DNA from: Tenacibaculum discolor
GTDB lineage: Bacteria > Bacteroidota > Bacteroidia > Flavobacteriales > Flavobacteriaceae
Assembly: GCF_003664185.1 (NCBI RefSeq)
Contig: NZ_RCCS01000009.1
Coordinates: forward strand, 1 to 64,000
Length of the DNA stretch: 64,000 nucleotides
Reading direction: 5' to 3'
Position numbers and translations under genes: made by a program. Of the stretch, positions 1 to 7,709 are shown piece after piece (the stretch's first letter is position 1; the number at the start of each line of letters is the position of its first letter). The notes beneath the pieces were generated by a model. The model did no database searches. It had not been told where the DNA came from and worked only from the letters and a program-made list of their open reading frames with translations.

Positions 1-13
1 CCGTTTGCGGGTG

Positions 14-43
14 CAAATATAGATACCTTTTTCCATTCAACAA
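14..43 (-). promoter_or_regulatory. Predicted promoter reading out of the left edge
   Basis: On the minus strand a -7 box TATATTTG (positions 14-21) is preceded by TTG (41-43) with a 19-base spacer, matching the Bacteroidota sigma-ABfr consensus. The likely start is near base 8, and the first transcribed bases are G/C-rich (GCACCCGC). The transcribed gene lies left of base 1. A G/C-rich start like this is common before stable-RNA genes in this group, which is inference here. Confidence 0.6.
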
Positions 44-225
44 GCACTTTTCCAACCTTTTTTTTAAACTATTTTTTAATACGCTATACACTAATTAGTT
101 ACACACAAAAGTTTTTTATACCGTACCCTATCCCAACTGTTACACTCATTGTTTTCTCTCCTTCCTCTACACTTAAATGGAGAGATTCTCTTTATTTATA
201 CCCCCTATATATAATGTTATGAATC

Positions 226-346
226 GCGTTAGGGATTGAAGCGGCATCCTTTTGTTTAGGGTGCCTTTAGCAACCTAAACAAAAGATACAGCGGAAAGCC
301 CAACACTTTGTTCTGTTATAGCACAGCGGAAACAAACAACAAAGTG
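226..346 (+). ncRNA. Structured intergenic element, copy 1 (possible Flavo-1-like RNA)
   Basis: A perfect 12-bp inverted repeat (249-260 with 274-285) sits inside an outer stem, GTT-GGG (228-234) with CCC-AAC (299-304). The internal loop carries GATTGAAGC on the left and GCGGAAAGC on the right. Both strings recur in the element at 35868-35934, which keeps the fold but changes the hairpin. A second 9-bp stem follows (304-312 with 338-346), and the 10-mer ACAGCGGAAA occurs twice (288-297 and 323-332). Conserved loop strings with a variable, self-complementary hairpin indicate a structured RNA or a mobile palindromic repeat. It may be the Flavo-1 motif reported by comparative genomics, but that name comes from memory and is unconfirmed. 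The rest of 1-479 shows no gene, only the two promoters listed. Confidence 0.55.
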
Positions 347-395
347 GAACGCAAACACCAATAAATTATCTTATTTGAAATACATTATATATATA

Positions 396-426
396 TTGTA
401 GGAAAAATGGTTTTACAATATCTTTG
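396..426 (+). promoter_or_regulatory. Predicted promoter of the thrS operon
   Basis: TTG at 396-398 and TATCTTTG at 419-426 are separated by 20 bases, matching the Bacteroidota TTTG / TAnnTTTG pattern. Transcription would start near 432 and leave a leader of about 48 bases before thrS. Confidence 0.7.
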
Positions 427-479
427 CGTTTCAAAATTTCCACTTGTAAGGAAATTATTTATAACAACTATATTATATA

Positions 480-2426
480 ATGATAAAGATTACATTACCC
501 GACGGGAGCGTCAAAGAATTTGAAATGAACAGCACTCCAATGGATGTTGCTAGAAGTATTAGTGAAGGTTTAGCTAGAAATGTTATTTCTGCAAGTTTTA
601 ACGGAACTACTGTTGAAACCTCTACTCCTTTAACCACAGATGGCTCGTTGGTTTTATATACATTTAATGATACTGCTGGTAAAAAAGCTTTTTGGCATTC
701 ATCTGCTCACGTATTAGCACAAGCTATTCAAGATTTTTATCCTAATGCAAAGTTAACTATTGGTCCTGCTATTGAAAATGGGTTTTACTATGATGTTGAT
801 TTTGGTGAGGATACTATTTCTGAGAAAGATTTTGACAAAATAGAGAAGAAGTTTTTGGAGCGTGCTCGTGAAAAAGCTGAATTTAAGATGCGCTCTATTT
901 CTAAAGCTGATGCGTTAGCTTACTATAAAGCTCAAGACAATCAATATAAGGTAGAACTTATTGAAGGTTTAGAGGATGGTGATATAACCTTTTGTGATCA
1001 TAGTGACTTTACTGATTTATGTCGTGGAGGACATATCCCAAATACTGGGATTATCAAAGCTGTGAAGATTATGAATGTTGCTGGTGCTTATTGGCGTGGT
1101 GATGAAAAAAACAATCAACTTACTCGTGTGTATGGCATCTCTTTTCCTAAACAAAAAGAATTAAAACAATATTTAGAACTACTTGAAGAAGCTAAAAAGC
1201 GTGACCACAGAAAACTTGGTAAAGAATTAGAGCTTTTTACTTTTTCTCAAAAAGTAGGTCAAGGTTTACCTTTGTGGTTACCAAAAGGTGCTGCTTTACG
1301 TGGTCGTTTAGAAGACTTCTTAAAAGCTGCTCAAAAGAAAGCTGGTTATGAAATGGTAATGACTCCTCATATTGGTCAGAAAGAATTATATGTTACTTCT
1401 GGTCACTATGCGAAGTATGGTGAAGATAGTTTTCAGCCGATTACTACTCCGAAAGCTGACGAAGAGTTTTTATTAAAACCTATGAATTGCCCACATCACT
1501 GTGAGGTATATAACCACAAACCTTATTCATATAAAGACTTACCAAAACGTTTTGCAGAATTTGGTACCGTATATAGATATGAACAAAGTGGTGAATTACA
1601 TGGTTTAACTCGTGTTCGTGGTTTTACTCAGGATGATGCTCATATTTTCTGTACTCCAGAGCAATTAGACGAAGAGTTTAAAAATGTAATTGATTTAGTA
1701 CTATATGTATTTGGGTCTTTAGGTTTTGAAGATTTTACTGCTCAGGTATCTATTAGAGACATGGAGAATCTTGATAAATATATTGGTTCGGTTGAAAATT
1801 GGGAAAAAGCAGAACAAGCAATTATCAATGCAGCTAAAGATAAAGGTTTAGATTATGTAGTTGAAGAAGGTGAAGCAGCTTTTTATGGACCGAAGTTAGA
1901 CTTTATGGTAAAAGATGCTTTAGGTAGAAGTTGGCAATTAGGAACTATTCAGGTTGATTATAACTTACCTGAACGTTTTGATTTACACTATAAAGGTGCT
2001 GACAACCAACTGCATCGTCCGGTAATGATTCACCGTGCACCATTTGGTTCTATGGAGCGTTTCATTGCAGTTCTACTGGAACATACAGGAGGTAATTTCC
2101 CTCTTTGGCTAACCCCTGAGCAAGTTATTGTACTGCCAATCAGTGAGAAATATCAAAAATATACCGAAAAAGTTTTAACTTTGTTAGAAAATTCCGAAAT
2201 TCGCGCCCTCGTTGATAACCGTAACGAGAAGACAGGAAGAAAGATACGTGATGCCGAAGTTAGCAAAATACCTTTTATGGTTATTGTTGGTGAACAGGAA
2301 GAAAAAGATGGCACAGTATCTGTAAGAAAACATGGTGAAGGTGATTTAGGAACATTTACTATAGAAGAGTTCATTTCTCTAATACAGAAAGAAGTTAGTA
2401 AAACATTAGTTCCTTTTGGAAGTTAA
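480..2426 (+). CDS. thrS: Threonine--tRNA ligase
   Basis: This cytoplasmic class II synthetase charges tRNA-Thr with threonine. Full length at 648 residues. It shows an N-terminal TGS domain (about 1-62), an editing domain with H73-x3-H77 and the downstream C...GGH metal motif, a class II catalytic core with MNCPHH (zinc ligand Cys) and the motif 2 region RYEQSGE, and a C-terminal anticodon-binding domain starting near VIVLPIS. The ATG at 480 follows a well-placed promoter. It heads a translation operon with infC, rpmI and rplT. No terminator is visible between thrS and infC. Confidence 0.98.
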   Translation: MIKITLPDGSVKEFEMNSTPMDVARSISEGLARNVISASFNGTTVETSTPLTTDGSLVLYTFNDTAGKKAFWHSSAHVLAQAIQDFYPNAKLTIGPAIENGFYYDVDFGEDTISEKDFDKIEKKFLERAREKAEFKMRSISKADALAYYKAQDNQYKVELIEGLEDGDITFCDHSDFTDLCRGGHIPNTGIIKAVKIMNVAGAYWRGDEKNNQLTRVYGISFPKQKELKQYLELLEEAKKRDHRKLGKELELFTFSQKVGQGLPLWLPKGAALRGRLEDFLKAAQKKAGYEMVMTPHIGQKELYVTSGHYAKYGEDSFQPITTPKADEEFLLKPMNCPHHCEVYNHKPYSYKDLPKRFAEFGTVYRYEQSGELHGLTRVRGFTQDDAHIFCTPEQLDEEFKNVIDLVLYVFGSLGFEDFTAQVSIRDMENLDKYIGSVENWEKAEQAIINAAKDKGLDYVVEEGEAAFYGPKLDFMVKDALGRSWQLGTIQVDYNLPERFDLHYKGADNQLHRPVMIHRAPFGSMERFIAVLLEHTGGNFPLWLTPEQVIVLPISEKYQKYTEKVLTLLENSEIRALVDNRNEKTGRKIRDAEVSKIPFMVIVGEQEEKDGTVSVRKHGEGDLGTFTIEEFISLIQKEVSKTLVPFGS

Positions 2427-2459
2427 AAAAATAAGATAGTAATTTAAAATTTATAAGTC

Positions 2460-3020
2460 ATAGCAATTAGAAGAAAAGGCGGTAGAAGACCCGCGAGAGT
2501 AATTAAAGAAGATCAACATAGAATTAATGAAAAAATTAGACATGTTGATGAAGTTCGTCTTGTAGGCGATAACGTGGAAGTTGGTGTATATCCATTAGCT
2601 AAAGCTAAAGAGATTGCACGAGAGTTAGAATTAGATTTAGTTGAAATTTCACCTAAAGCTGTTCCTCCTGTTTGTAAAGTTATTGATTACAAAAAGTTCT
2701 TATATGAGCAAAAGAAACGTGAAAAAGCTTTAAAAGCTAAAGCTACTAAGGTTACCGTTAAGGAAATCCGTTTTGGACCTCAAACTGACGAACATGATTA
2801 CGAGTTTAAAAAGAAGCATGCTATTAAGTTCTTACAAGATGGGGCTAAATTAAAAGCTTTTGTATTCTTCAAAGGGCGTTCTATTGTATTTAAAGAACAA
2901 GGACAAATTTTACTATTAAAATTAGCTCAAGAATTAGAAGAATATGGTAAGGTAGAACAAATGCCGAAACTAGAAGGAAAACGTATGATTATGTTTATTG
3001 CTCCTAAAAAGGTTAAATAA
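2460..3020 (+). CDS. infC: Translation initiation factor IF-3, non-AUG start
   Basis: IF-3 binds the 30S subunit, keeps it apart from 50S and checks the initiator codon. Both IF-3 domains are present, including [35 protein letters not shown] and [12 protein letters not shown]. The only ATG/GTG/TTG start in the upstream part of the frame is the GTG at 2574, which would cut off about 38 conserved N-terminal residues. The frame is open back to a stop at 2454-2456. The best start is therefore ATA at 2460 (reading MAIRRKGG) or ATT at 2466. Rare start codons are a known feature of infC, since IF-3 discriminates against them and so represses its own synthesis. The product would be 186 residues. The exact start is inferred. 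Confidence 0.9.
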   Translation: MAIRRKGGRRPARVIKEDQHRINEKIRHVDEVRLVGDNVEVGVYPLAKAKEIARELELDLVEISPKAVPPVCKVIDYKKFLYEQKKREKALKAKATKVTVKEIRFGPQTDEHDYEFKKKHAIKFLQDGAKLKAFVFFKGRSIVFKEQGQILLLKLAQELEEYGKVEQMPKLEGKRMIMFIAPKKVK

Positions 3021-3064
3021 ACAAATACAACGATAATATAAGCAAGATAAAACTAAGAACAAAG

Positions 3065-3262
3065 ATGCCTAAAATTAAAACAAAGTCTAGTGCCAAGAAA
3101 CGTTTCAAGTTAACTGGTTCTGGGAAAATCAAAAGAAAGCACGCGTTTAAAAGCCACATTTTAACAAAGAAGTCTAAAAAACGTAAGCTTGCATTAACTC
3201 ATTCGACTTTAGTACACAAGTCAGATGAAGCAAACATTAAGCAACAATTAGTTTTAAAATAA
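3065..3262 (+). CDS. rpmI: 50S ribosomal protein L35
   Basis: Small basic component of the large ribosomal subunit. At 65 residues it has the typical L35 length, with the N-terminal [15 protein letters not shown], the GSGKIKRK segment and the basic SKKRKL stretch. It lies 44 bases after infC and 93 bases before rplT, in the conserved infC-rpmI-rplT order. It is probably co-transcribed with them. Confidence 0.97.
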   Translation: MPKIKTKSSAKKRFKLTGSGKIKRKHAFKSHILTKKSKKRKLALTHSTLVHKSDEANIKQQLVLK

Positions 3263-3298
3263 TTGTTAGCACAGGGAATTTAATTATTAACCATGGAG

Positions 3299-3335
3299 TT
3301 AGGCTCATTTAAGAACTTTTAAATAAGTCGCCTAC
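3299..3335 (+). promoter_or_regulatory. Hairpin in the rpmI-rplT spacer, possible L20 autoregulatory site
   Basis: In the 93-base spacer, TAGGC (3300-3304) pairs with GCCTA (3330-3334), and inside it ATTTAA (3307-3312) pairs with TTAAAT (3319-3324). L20 represses its own operon through mRNA structure in several bacteria. A similar role here is inference. No T-run follows, so it is not a terminator. Confidence 0.3.
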
Positions 3336-3355
3336 TACAAAAACACATTTGAATT

Positions 3356-3700
3356 ATGCCAAGATCAGTAAATTCAGTAGCTTCAAGAAATAGAAGAAAA
3401 AAAATCTTGAAGCAAGCAAAAGGTTACTTTGGACGTCGTAAAAACGTTTACACAGTAGCAAAGAATGCGGTTGAAAAAGGAATGTTATATGCATACCGTG
3501 ACCGTAAAAACAATAAGAGAAACTTCCGTTCATTATGGATTCAACGTATTAACGCTGGAGCTCGTCAGTACGGAATGTCTTACTCACAGTTTATGGGGAA
3601 AGTAAAAGCTAATAATATTGAGTTAAACCGTAAGGTTTTAGCTGATTTAGCTATGAACAACCCAGAAGCTTTTAAGGCCATTGTAGAAAAAGTAAAATAA
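3356..3700 (+). CDS. rplT: 50S ribosomal protein L20
   Basis: rRNA-binding assembly protein of the large subunit. 114 residues, standard L20 length, with the N-terminal [16 protein letters not shown], the [12 protein letters not shown] motif and the [16 protein letters not shown] region. Last gene of the thrS-infC-rpmI-rplT unit, closed by a strong terminator. Confidence 0.98.
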   Translation: MPRSVNSVASRNRRKKILKQAKGYFGRRKNVYTVAKNAVEKGMLYAYRDRKNNKRNFRSLWIQRINAGARQYGMSYSQFMGKVKANNIELNRKVLADLAMNNPEAFKAIVEKVK

Positions 3701-3724
3701 GTTTCATAACCTTGCTTATACTAA

Positions 3725-3754
3725 AAACCCAAACCTTAACGTTTGGGTTTTTTT
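3725..3754 (+). terminator. Rho-independent terminator after rplT
   Basis: AAACCCAAAC pairs perfectly with GTTTGGGTTT and a run of Ts follows. It ends the translation operon. Confidence 0.9.
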
Positions 3755-3795
3755 AAACCATCCACATTCATCAATTGAACTAAAATATCAATCCT

Positions 3796-4380
3796 ATGAA
3801 ATTTTTTAAAATAGTATTCGTCTTTATCTTTACTCAAAGTATTATCGCTCAAAATAGCACTCCTGATCAACCTAACACAGTTGAAAATCAATTTGAAGAG
3901 CTTTATAAAAAATCAAACAACTATCAAATTTACAAGGTTGTAAAAAAGAATGAATATTTAAGACTACAGAATAGTATTTTAGATAGTATAAAAGTTATTA
4001 AAACAGATGCTGCTGCTAAACAGGTAAAAATAGATGAACAGCAAAAAAACATTTCTGAGTTACAGACTAAAATAGATACATTGAATAAAGATTTGGCTAC
4101 TTCTATTGATAAAGAAGATGCTATTTCTTTTATTGGTATTCCTTTAAACAAGCCTACCTATAACTCTATAGTATGGGGGATTATTTTTGTTTTACTTGCT
4201 GGATTAGCTTTCTTTATCTACAGATTTAAAAACAGCAATGTGGTTACTAAGGAAACCAAAAGTTTACTAGCTGATACTGAAGAGGAGTTTGAACAGTACA
4301 AAAGAAAGTCTATTGAAAAAGAGCAAAAACTACGTAGACAGTTACAAGACGAGATTAACAAACAACGTGGTGTAAGTTAA
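3796..4380 (+). CDS. Exported membrane protein with coiled coils, unknown function
   Basis: 194 residues with an N-terminal signal peptide ending near IIAQ (about residue 19). A coiled-coil stretch (about 75-105, heptads such as QQKNISELQTKIDTLNKDL) is followed by one membrane segment (about 125-145, IVWGIIFVLLAGLAFFIYRF) and a highly charged C-terminal helix rich in E, K, R and Q. I recognise no enzymatic motif. Proteins of this shape next to rplT in flavobacteria are sometimes labelled tRNA (guanine-N1)-methyltransferase, but nothing in this sequence supports that. It has its own terminator and looks monocistronic. Confidence 0.75.
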   Translation: MKFFKIVFVFIFTQSIIAQNSTPDQPNTVENQFEELYKKSNNYQIYKVVKKNEYLRLQNSILDSIKVIKTDAAAKQVKIDEQQKNISELQTKIDTLNKDLATSIDKEDAISFIGIPLNKPTYNSIVWGIIFVLLAGLAFFIYRFKNSNVVTKETKSLLADTEEEFEQYKRKSIEKEQKLRRQLQDEINKQRGVS

Positions 4381-4411
4381 GCTGCCTACACCTACAATTT
4401 TTATAACTCAT

Positions 4412-4442
4412 AAAAAAGCGACCTTAATAAGGTTGCTTTTTT
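4412..4442 (+). terminator. Terminator after the coiled-coil membrane protein gene
   Basis: AAAAAAGC-ACCTT pairs with AAGGT-GCTTTTTT around a short AAT loop, with one mismatch. It stands 31 bases after the stop codon. Confidence 0.85.
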
Positions 4443-4537
4443 CTTTATTATGCTCTACTCTTTTTAATGTGTAGAAAAAATTACTTTAGTGTTTTGCAAC
4501 ATTAAAAAAAAACATACGTCTTTAGTCCAAAAATAAA

Positions 4538-5665
4538 ATGGTACTAAACTTCAAAACAGTCATATTTACTTTAATTATTAGCAGTATAATTATTAGTTGC
4601 AAAACAAAAAAACACCAACAAACAGATGATGTAGCTATATTGATTTCAAAAGAGCTAGATACTTTAATTTCTAATCCTGAAATAAACGGGGTATCTGCAG
4701 GAGTTTTTTACAAAGGAAAAACTTATGAATTTCATAAAGGTAATTTAAACAAAGAAGATATCAAGCCCCCTACCAAAAATACAATATATGAAATAGCTTC
4801 TTTGACAAAAACTTTTAGTGGTATTCTATTAGCTCAAGCAATAAATGAAGAAAAAGTTTCTTTAGATGATGACATCAGAAACTACTTAAAAGGTAATTTT
4901 CCTAATTTAGAATATCAAGGACACCCTATTACCTTTCGTAATTTATTAACTCACAGGAGTGGTTTACCAATTATTTTCCCAAACAAACCTGAAATCTTCT
5001 CTCCCTCAAACAAAGAAAAGCTTCCTTTTCTCATTACAGACTTGCAAAAAGGTTTTACAAAAAAAGATTTTTTTGCCGAACTTCATAAGGTAAGAATAGA
5101 CACAATTCCGGGAACCAAGTTTGGATATTCAAATCCAGGGGCTAACTTATTAGGGTATTGTTTAGAGAATATTTATAAAATGTCTTTTGAAGAGTTATTA
5201 AGGAAGAAAATATTAACTCCTTTAAAAATGGATAATACCAAAATAGTATTAACTGAAGAAGAAAAAAAATTCTTGGCACAAGGATACAACGGTAAAAATC
5301 AAAAAATGCCTTTTGAACCTGAAATGCCAATGAAAGCTGCAGGAGGTATTCTATCCACTGTAGAAGACATGAATAAATACATGAGGTTCCATTTAAATCA
5401 AAACGACGAAGTAATTAAAATCTCTCACAAAAAACTACTTGGACTTTGGGAAGATTTTGATAATGGTTTTTTCTGGCAAATATTAATCAATGAAAACAAA
5501 CCTGATATAGTTTTTCAAAACGGTGGGGCTTTTGGCACTTCAAGCTGGTTAACTCTAATTCCCAAAAAACAAATAGGTGTTTTTATTGTTACTAATAAAA
5601 AAGATGAAAAAACCCATAGTTATTTAAAAAATACTGTAGATAAAATTATAAATAAGTTGGAATAA
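4538..5665 (+). CDS. Serine hydrolase lipoprotein, class C beta-lactamase family
   Basis: Predicted envelope lipoprotein (lipobox IIISC, Cys21) with a penicillin-binding-protein / class C beta-lactamase fold. The catalytic S88-x-x-K91 lies in IASLTKTFSG. The Tyr-x-Asn motif is YSN in GYSNPGANLLG. A C-terminal NGGAFGTSSW stands where the third active-site motif belongs. At 375 residues it matches stand-alone serine hydrolases (esterase or D-aminopeptidase type). Substrate cannot be predicted, and antibiotic resistance should not be assumed. Convergent with fhs. Confidence 0.88.
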   Translation: MVLNFKTVIFTLIISSIIISCKTKKHQQTDDVAILISKELDTLISNPEINGVSAGVFYKGKTYEFHKGNLNKEDIKPPTKNTIYEIASLTKTFSGILLAQAINEEKVSLDDDIRNYLKGNFPNLEYQGHPITFRNLLTHRSGLPIIFPNKPEIFSPSNKEKLPFLITDLQKGFTKKDFFAELHKVRIDTIPGTKFGYSNPGANLLGYCLENIYKMSFEELLRKKILTPLKMDNTKIVLTEEEKKFLAQGYNGKNQKMPFEPEMPMKAAGGILSTVEDMNKYMRFHLNQNDEVIKISHKKLLGLWEDFDNGFFWQILINENKPDIVFQNGGAFGTSSWLTLIPKKQIGVFIVTNKKDEKTHSYLKNTVDKIINKLE

Positions 5666-5674
5666 ACTATAAAA

Positions 5675-5699
5675 AATCCCGAGTTCATTACTCGGGATT
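5675..5699. terminator. Bidirectional terminator between the serine hydrolase gene and fhs
   Basis: AATCCCGAGT pairs perfectly with ACTCGGGATT. T-rich tracts exist in both directions, stronger on the minus strand (six Ts), so it can serve both convergent genes. The stem resembles the one at 59096-59122. The rest of 5666-5824 shows nothing else. Confidence 0.8.
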
Positions 5700-5824
5700 A
5701 TATTTTACGCTAAAAACTGTTGTAATCAATTGGATAAACAATTTTATTTTAAAATAAAAACTATAAAATCTGTTTAATCACAACATTCGTTTCTACTCAA
5801 AACTTCTGAGTACAATTCTATTAT

Positions 5825-7501
5825 TTATGATAACCCTGAGATTACTCCGTTATTGTCAATCGTCATATTTTCAGATGCAGGTGTTGCTGGTAACCCAGGC
5901 ATGCGCATCATTTTTCCTAAAATTGGAATTATAAATTGTGCTCCTGCTGCAATTTCAATTTCTCTAACATTTACTGTGAATCCTTCTGGTCTTCCTATCA
6001 ACTTATCATTATCGGAAAATGATTTTTGAGTTTTTGCCATACACACAGCAAAATTATTAAATCCTAAACGATCAATTCTTCGTAAGTTTAACTCAGCTTT
6101 TTTATCATAGGTTACAGCATCTGCTCCATAAATTTCTTTAGCAATTTTTTCTATTTTCTCTTTTACAGGACTTTTCCAATCATACAAAGGCTTATATTGT
6201 GTAGCTTTATTTTCAACTACATCAACTACAGCTTTGGCTAAGTTTTTAGTTCCTTCTCCTCCTTTTGCCCATCCTTCAGAAACGACAGCTTGTACACCTA
6301 AATTCTTGCAGGCGTCAATAACAAACTGTACTTCTTCATCTGAATCAGATATAAAAGAATTAATTGCTACTACAGGCTCAATATTGAATTTTCTAATATT
6401 TTCAATATGCTTTTCTAAATTTTTAAATCCGTTTTGTACACGCTTTAAACTTGGTGTATTATATTCCTCTTTTGGAGAACCTCCATGATGACGCAACGCT
6501 CTGATTGTTGCTACTAACACCACACATTTAGGATTTAACCCTGCATATTGTGATTTTATGTTCAAGAATTTTTCGGCTCCTAAATCAGCTCCAAAACCAG
6601 CTTCAGTTACTACATAATTTGATAAAGATAACCCCATTTTTGTAGCGATAATTGTATTCGTTCCTTGTGCTATATTTGCAAAAGGTCCACCATGAATAAT
6701 TGCTGGGTTTTCCTCTAACGTTTGTACCAAGTTTGGTTTTACCGCATCTTTAAGCAAAATAGCCATTGCATCTTGTGCTTTTAAATCACGAGCAAACACT
6801 GGTTTTTTATCAAAAGTAAATCCGATAAAAATATTCCCTAATCGCTCTTTCAAGTCATTAAAACTTGTAGCCATACAAAGAATAGCCATTACTTCAGATG
6901 CTGGTGTAATATTGAATCCGTCTTCTCGAGGAATTCCATTAGCTGTACCTCCTAAACCAATTGTTATTTGACGTAACGAACGATCGTTCATATCAATTAC
7001 ACGCTTCAATAAAATTGTTCTCGGATCAATATTTAAATTATTAGTCCTGCTTTGTAGGTTATTATCTATTAAAGCTGATAATAAATTGTTCGCTTTCTCA
7101 ATTGCATTAAAGTCTCCCGTAAAATGTAGGTTGATGTCCTCCATAGGCACAACTTGTGAGTATCCTCCTCCAGCAGCTCCTCCTTTTATTCCAAAAACAG
7201 GTCCTAATGACGGTTCTCTTAATACTACTGTAGCCTGCTTCCCTACCTTATTCAATCCTTCAGTTAAACCTATAGAAACAGTGGTTTTCCCCTCTCCTGC
7301 AGGTGTTGGAGTTAACGCTGTTACCAACACTAAGTTGTTTTGCTTTATTTTCTTTTCATCTATTAAGTTTAGAGGTAATTTAGCCTTATATTTTCCATAC
7401 ATTTCTAAATCATCTTCTCTTACTTGTAACTTACTAGCTATATGTTTAATATGTTGTAATTCTTTTGCTTGAGCAATCTCGATATCGGTTAAATGCGCCA
7501 T
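5825..7501 (-). CDS. fhs: Formate--tetrahydrofolate ligase
   Basis: Joins formate to tetrahydrofolate with ATP, giving 10-formyl-THF for one-carbon metabolism in the cytoplasm. 558 residues, standard length. The nucleotide-binding loop TPTPAGEGKTT lies at about 64-74. Other conserved blocks are REPSLGPVFGIKGGAAGGGYSQ and VTEAGFGADLGAEKF. The ATG at 7499-7501 is 48 bases from a possible -7 box. Monocistronic, divergent from secDF. Confidence 0.97.
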   Translation of the reverse strand: MAHLTDIEIAQAKELQHIKHIASKLQVREDDLEMYGKYKAKLPLNLIDEKKIKQNNLVLVTALTPTPAGEGKTTVSIGLTEGLNKVGKQATVVLREPSLGPVFGIKGGAAGGGYSQVVPMEDINLHFTGDFNAIEKANNLLSALIDNNLQSRTNNLNIDPRTILLKRVIDMNDRSLRQITIGLGGTANGIPREDGFNITPASEVMAILCMATSFNDLKERLGNIFIGFTFDKKPVFARDLKAQDAMAILLKDAVKPNLVQTLEENPAIIHGGPFANIAQGTNTIIATKMGLSLSNYVVTEAGFGADLGAEKFLNIKSQYAGLNPKCVVLVATIRALRHHGGSPKEEYNTPSLKRVQNGFKNLEKHIENIRKFNIEPVVAINSFISDSDEEVQFVIDACKNLGVQAVVSEGWAKGGEGTKNLAKAVVDVVENKATQYKPLYDWKSPVKEKIEKIAKEIYGADAVTYDKKAELNLRRIDRLGFNNFAVCMAKTQKSFSDNDKLIGRPEGFTVNVREIEIAAGAQFIIPILGKMMRMPGLPATPASENMTIDNNGVISGLS

Positions 7502-7549
7502 GGCAAATTATTTAAATTTTTAAGTTATTTGTTGTACTAAAAAAGCAGG

Positions 7550-7557
7550 TAAATATA
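7550..7557 (-). promoter_or_regulatory. Possible -7 box for fhs
   Basis: TATATTTA on the minus strand differs from the TAnnTTTG consensus at the last base only. A TTTTC stands about 18 bases upstream. A weak match. Confidence 0.35.
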
Positions 7558-7640
7558 CGTAATATAATCCCTATGAAAACTGACATTTGTTAGCAAATAT
7601 TCCTTAATTATTATCTAAAGACATAAATATGGTAAAAGAA

Positions 7641-7672
7641 TTGGCTTTTCTTTTAATGAAACGCTATATTTG
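7641..7672 (+). promoter_or_regulatory. Predicted promoter of secDF
   Basis: TTGG (7641) and TATATTTG (7665-7672), 21 bases between the TTG and the -7 box. Leader of about 30 bases to the secDF ATG. Confidence 0.65.
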
Positions 7673-7709
7673 CACGTTTTTAAAATAAAGTCGATTTAAA
7701 TTATTTACA

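Noticed and set aside
4538..5665. Antibiotic-resistance beta-lactamase
   Set aside because: The SxxK and YxN motifs place it in the broad serine-hydrolase family. Nothing points to beta-lactam cleavage.
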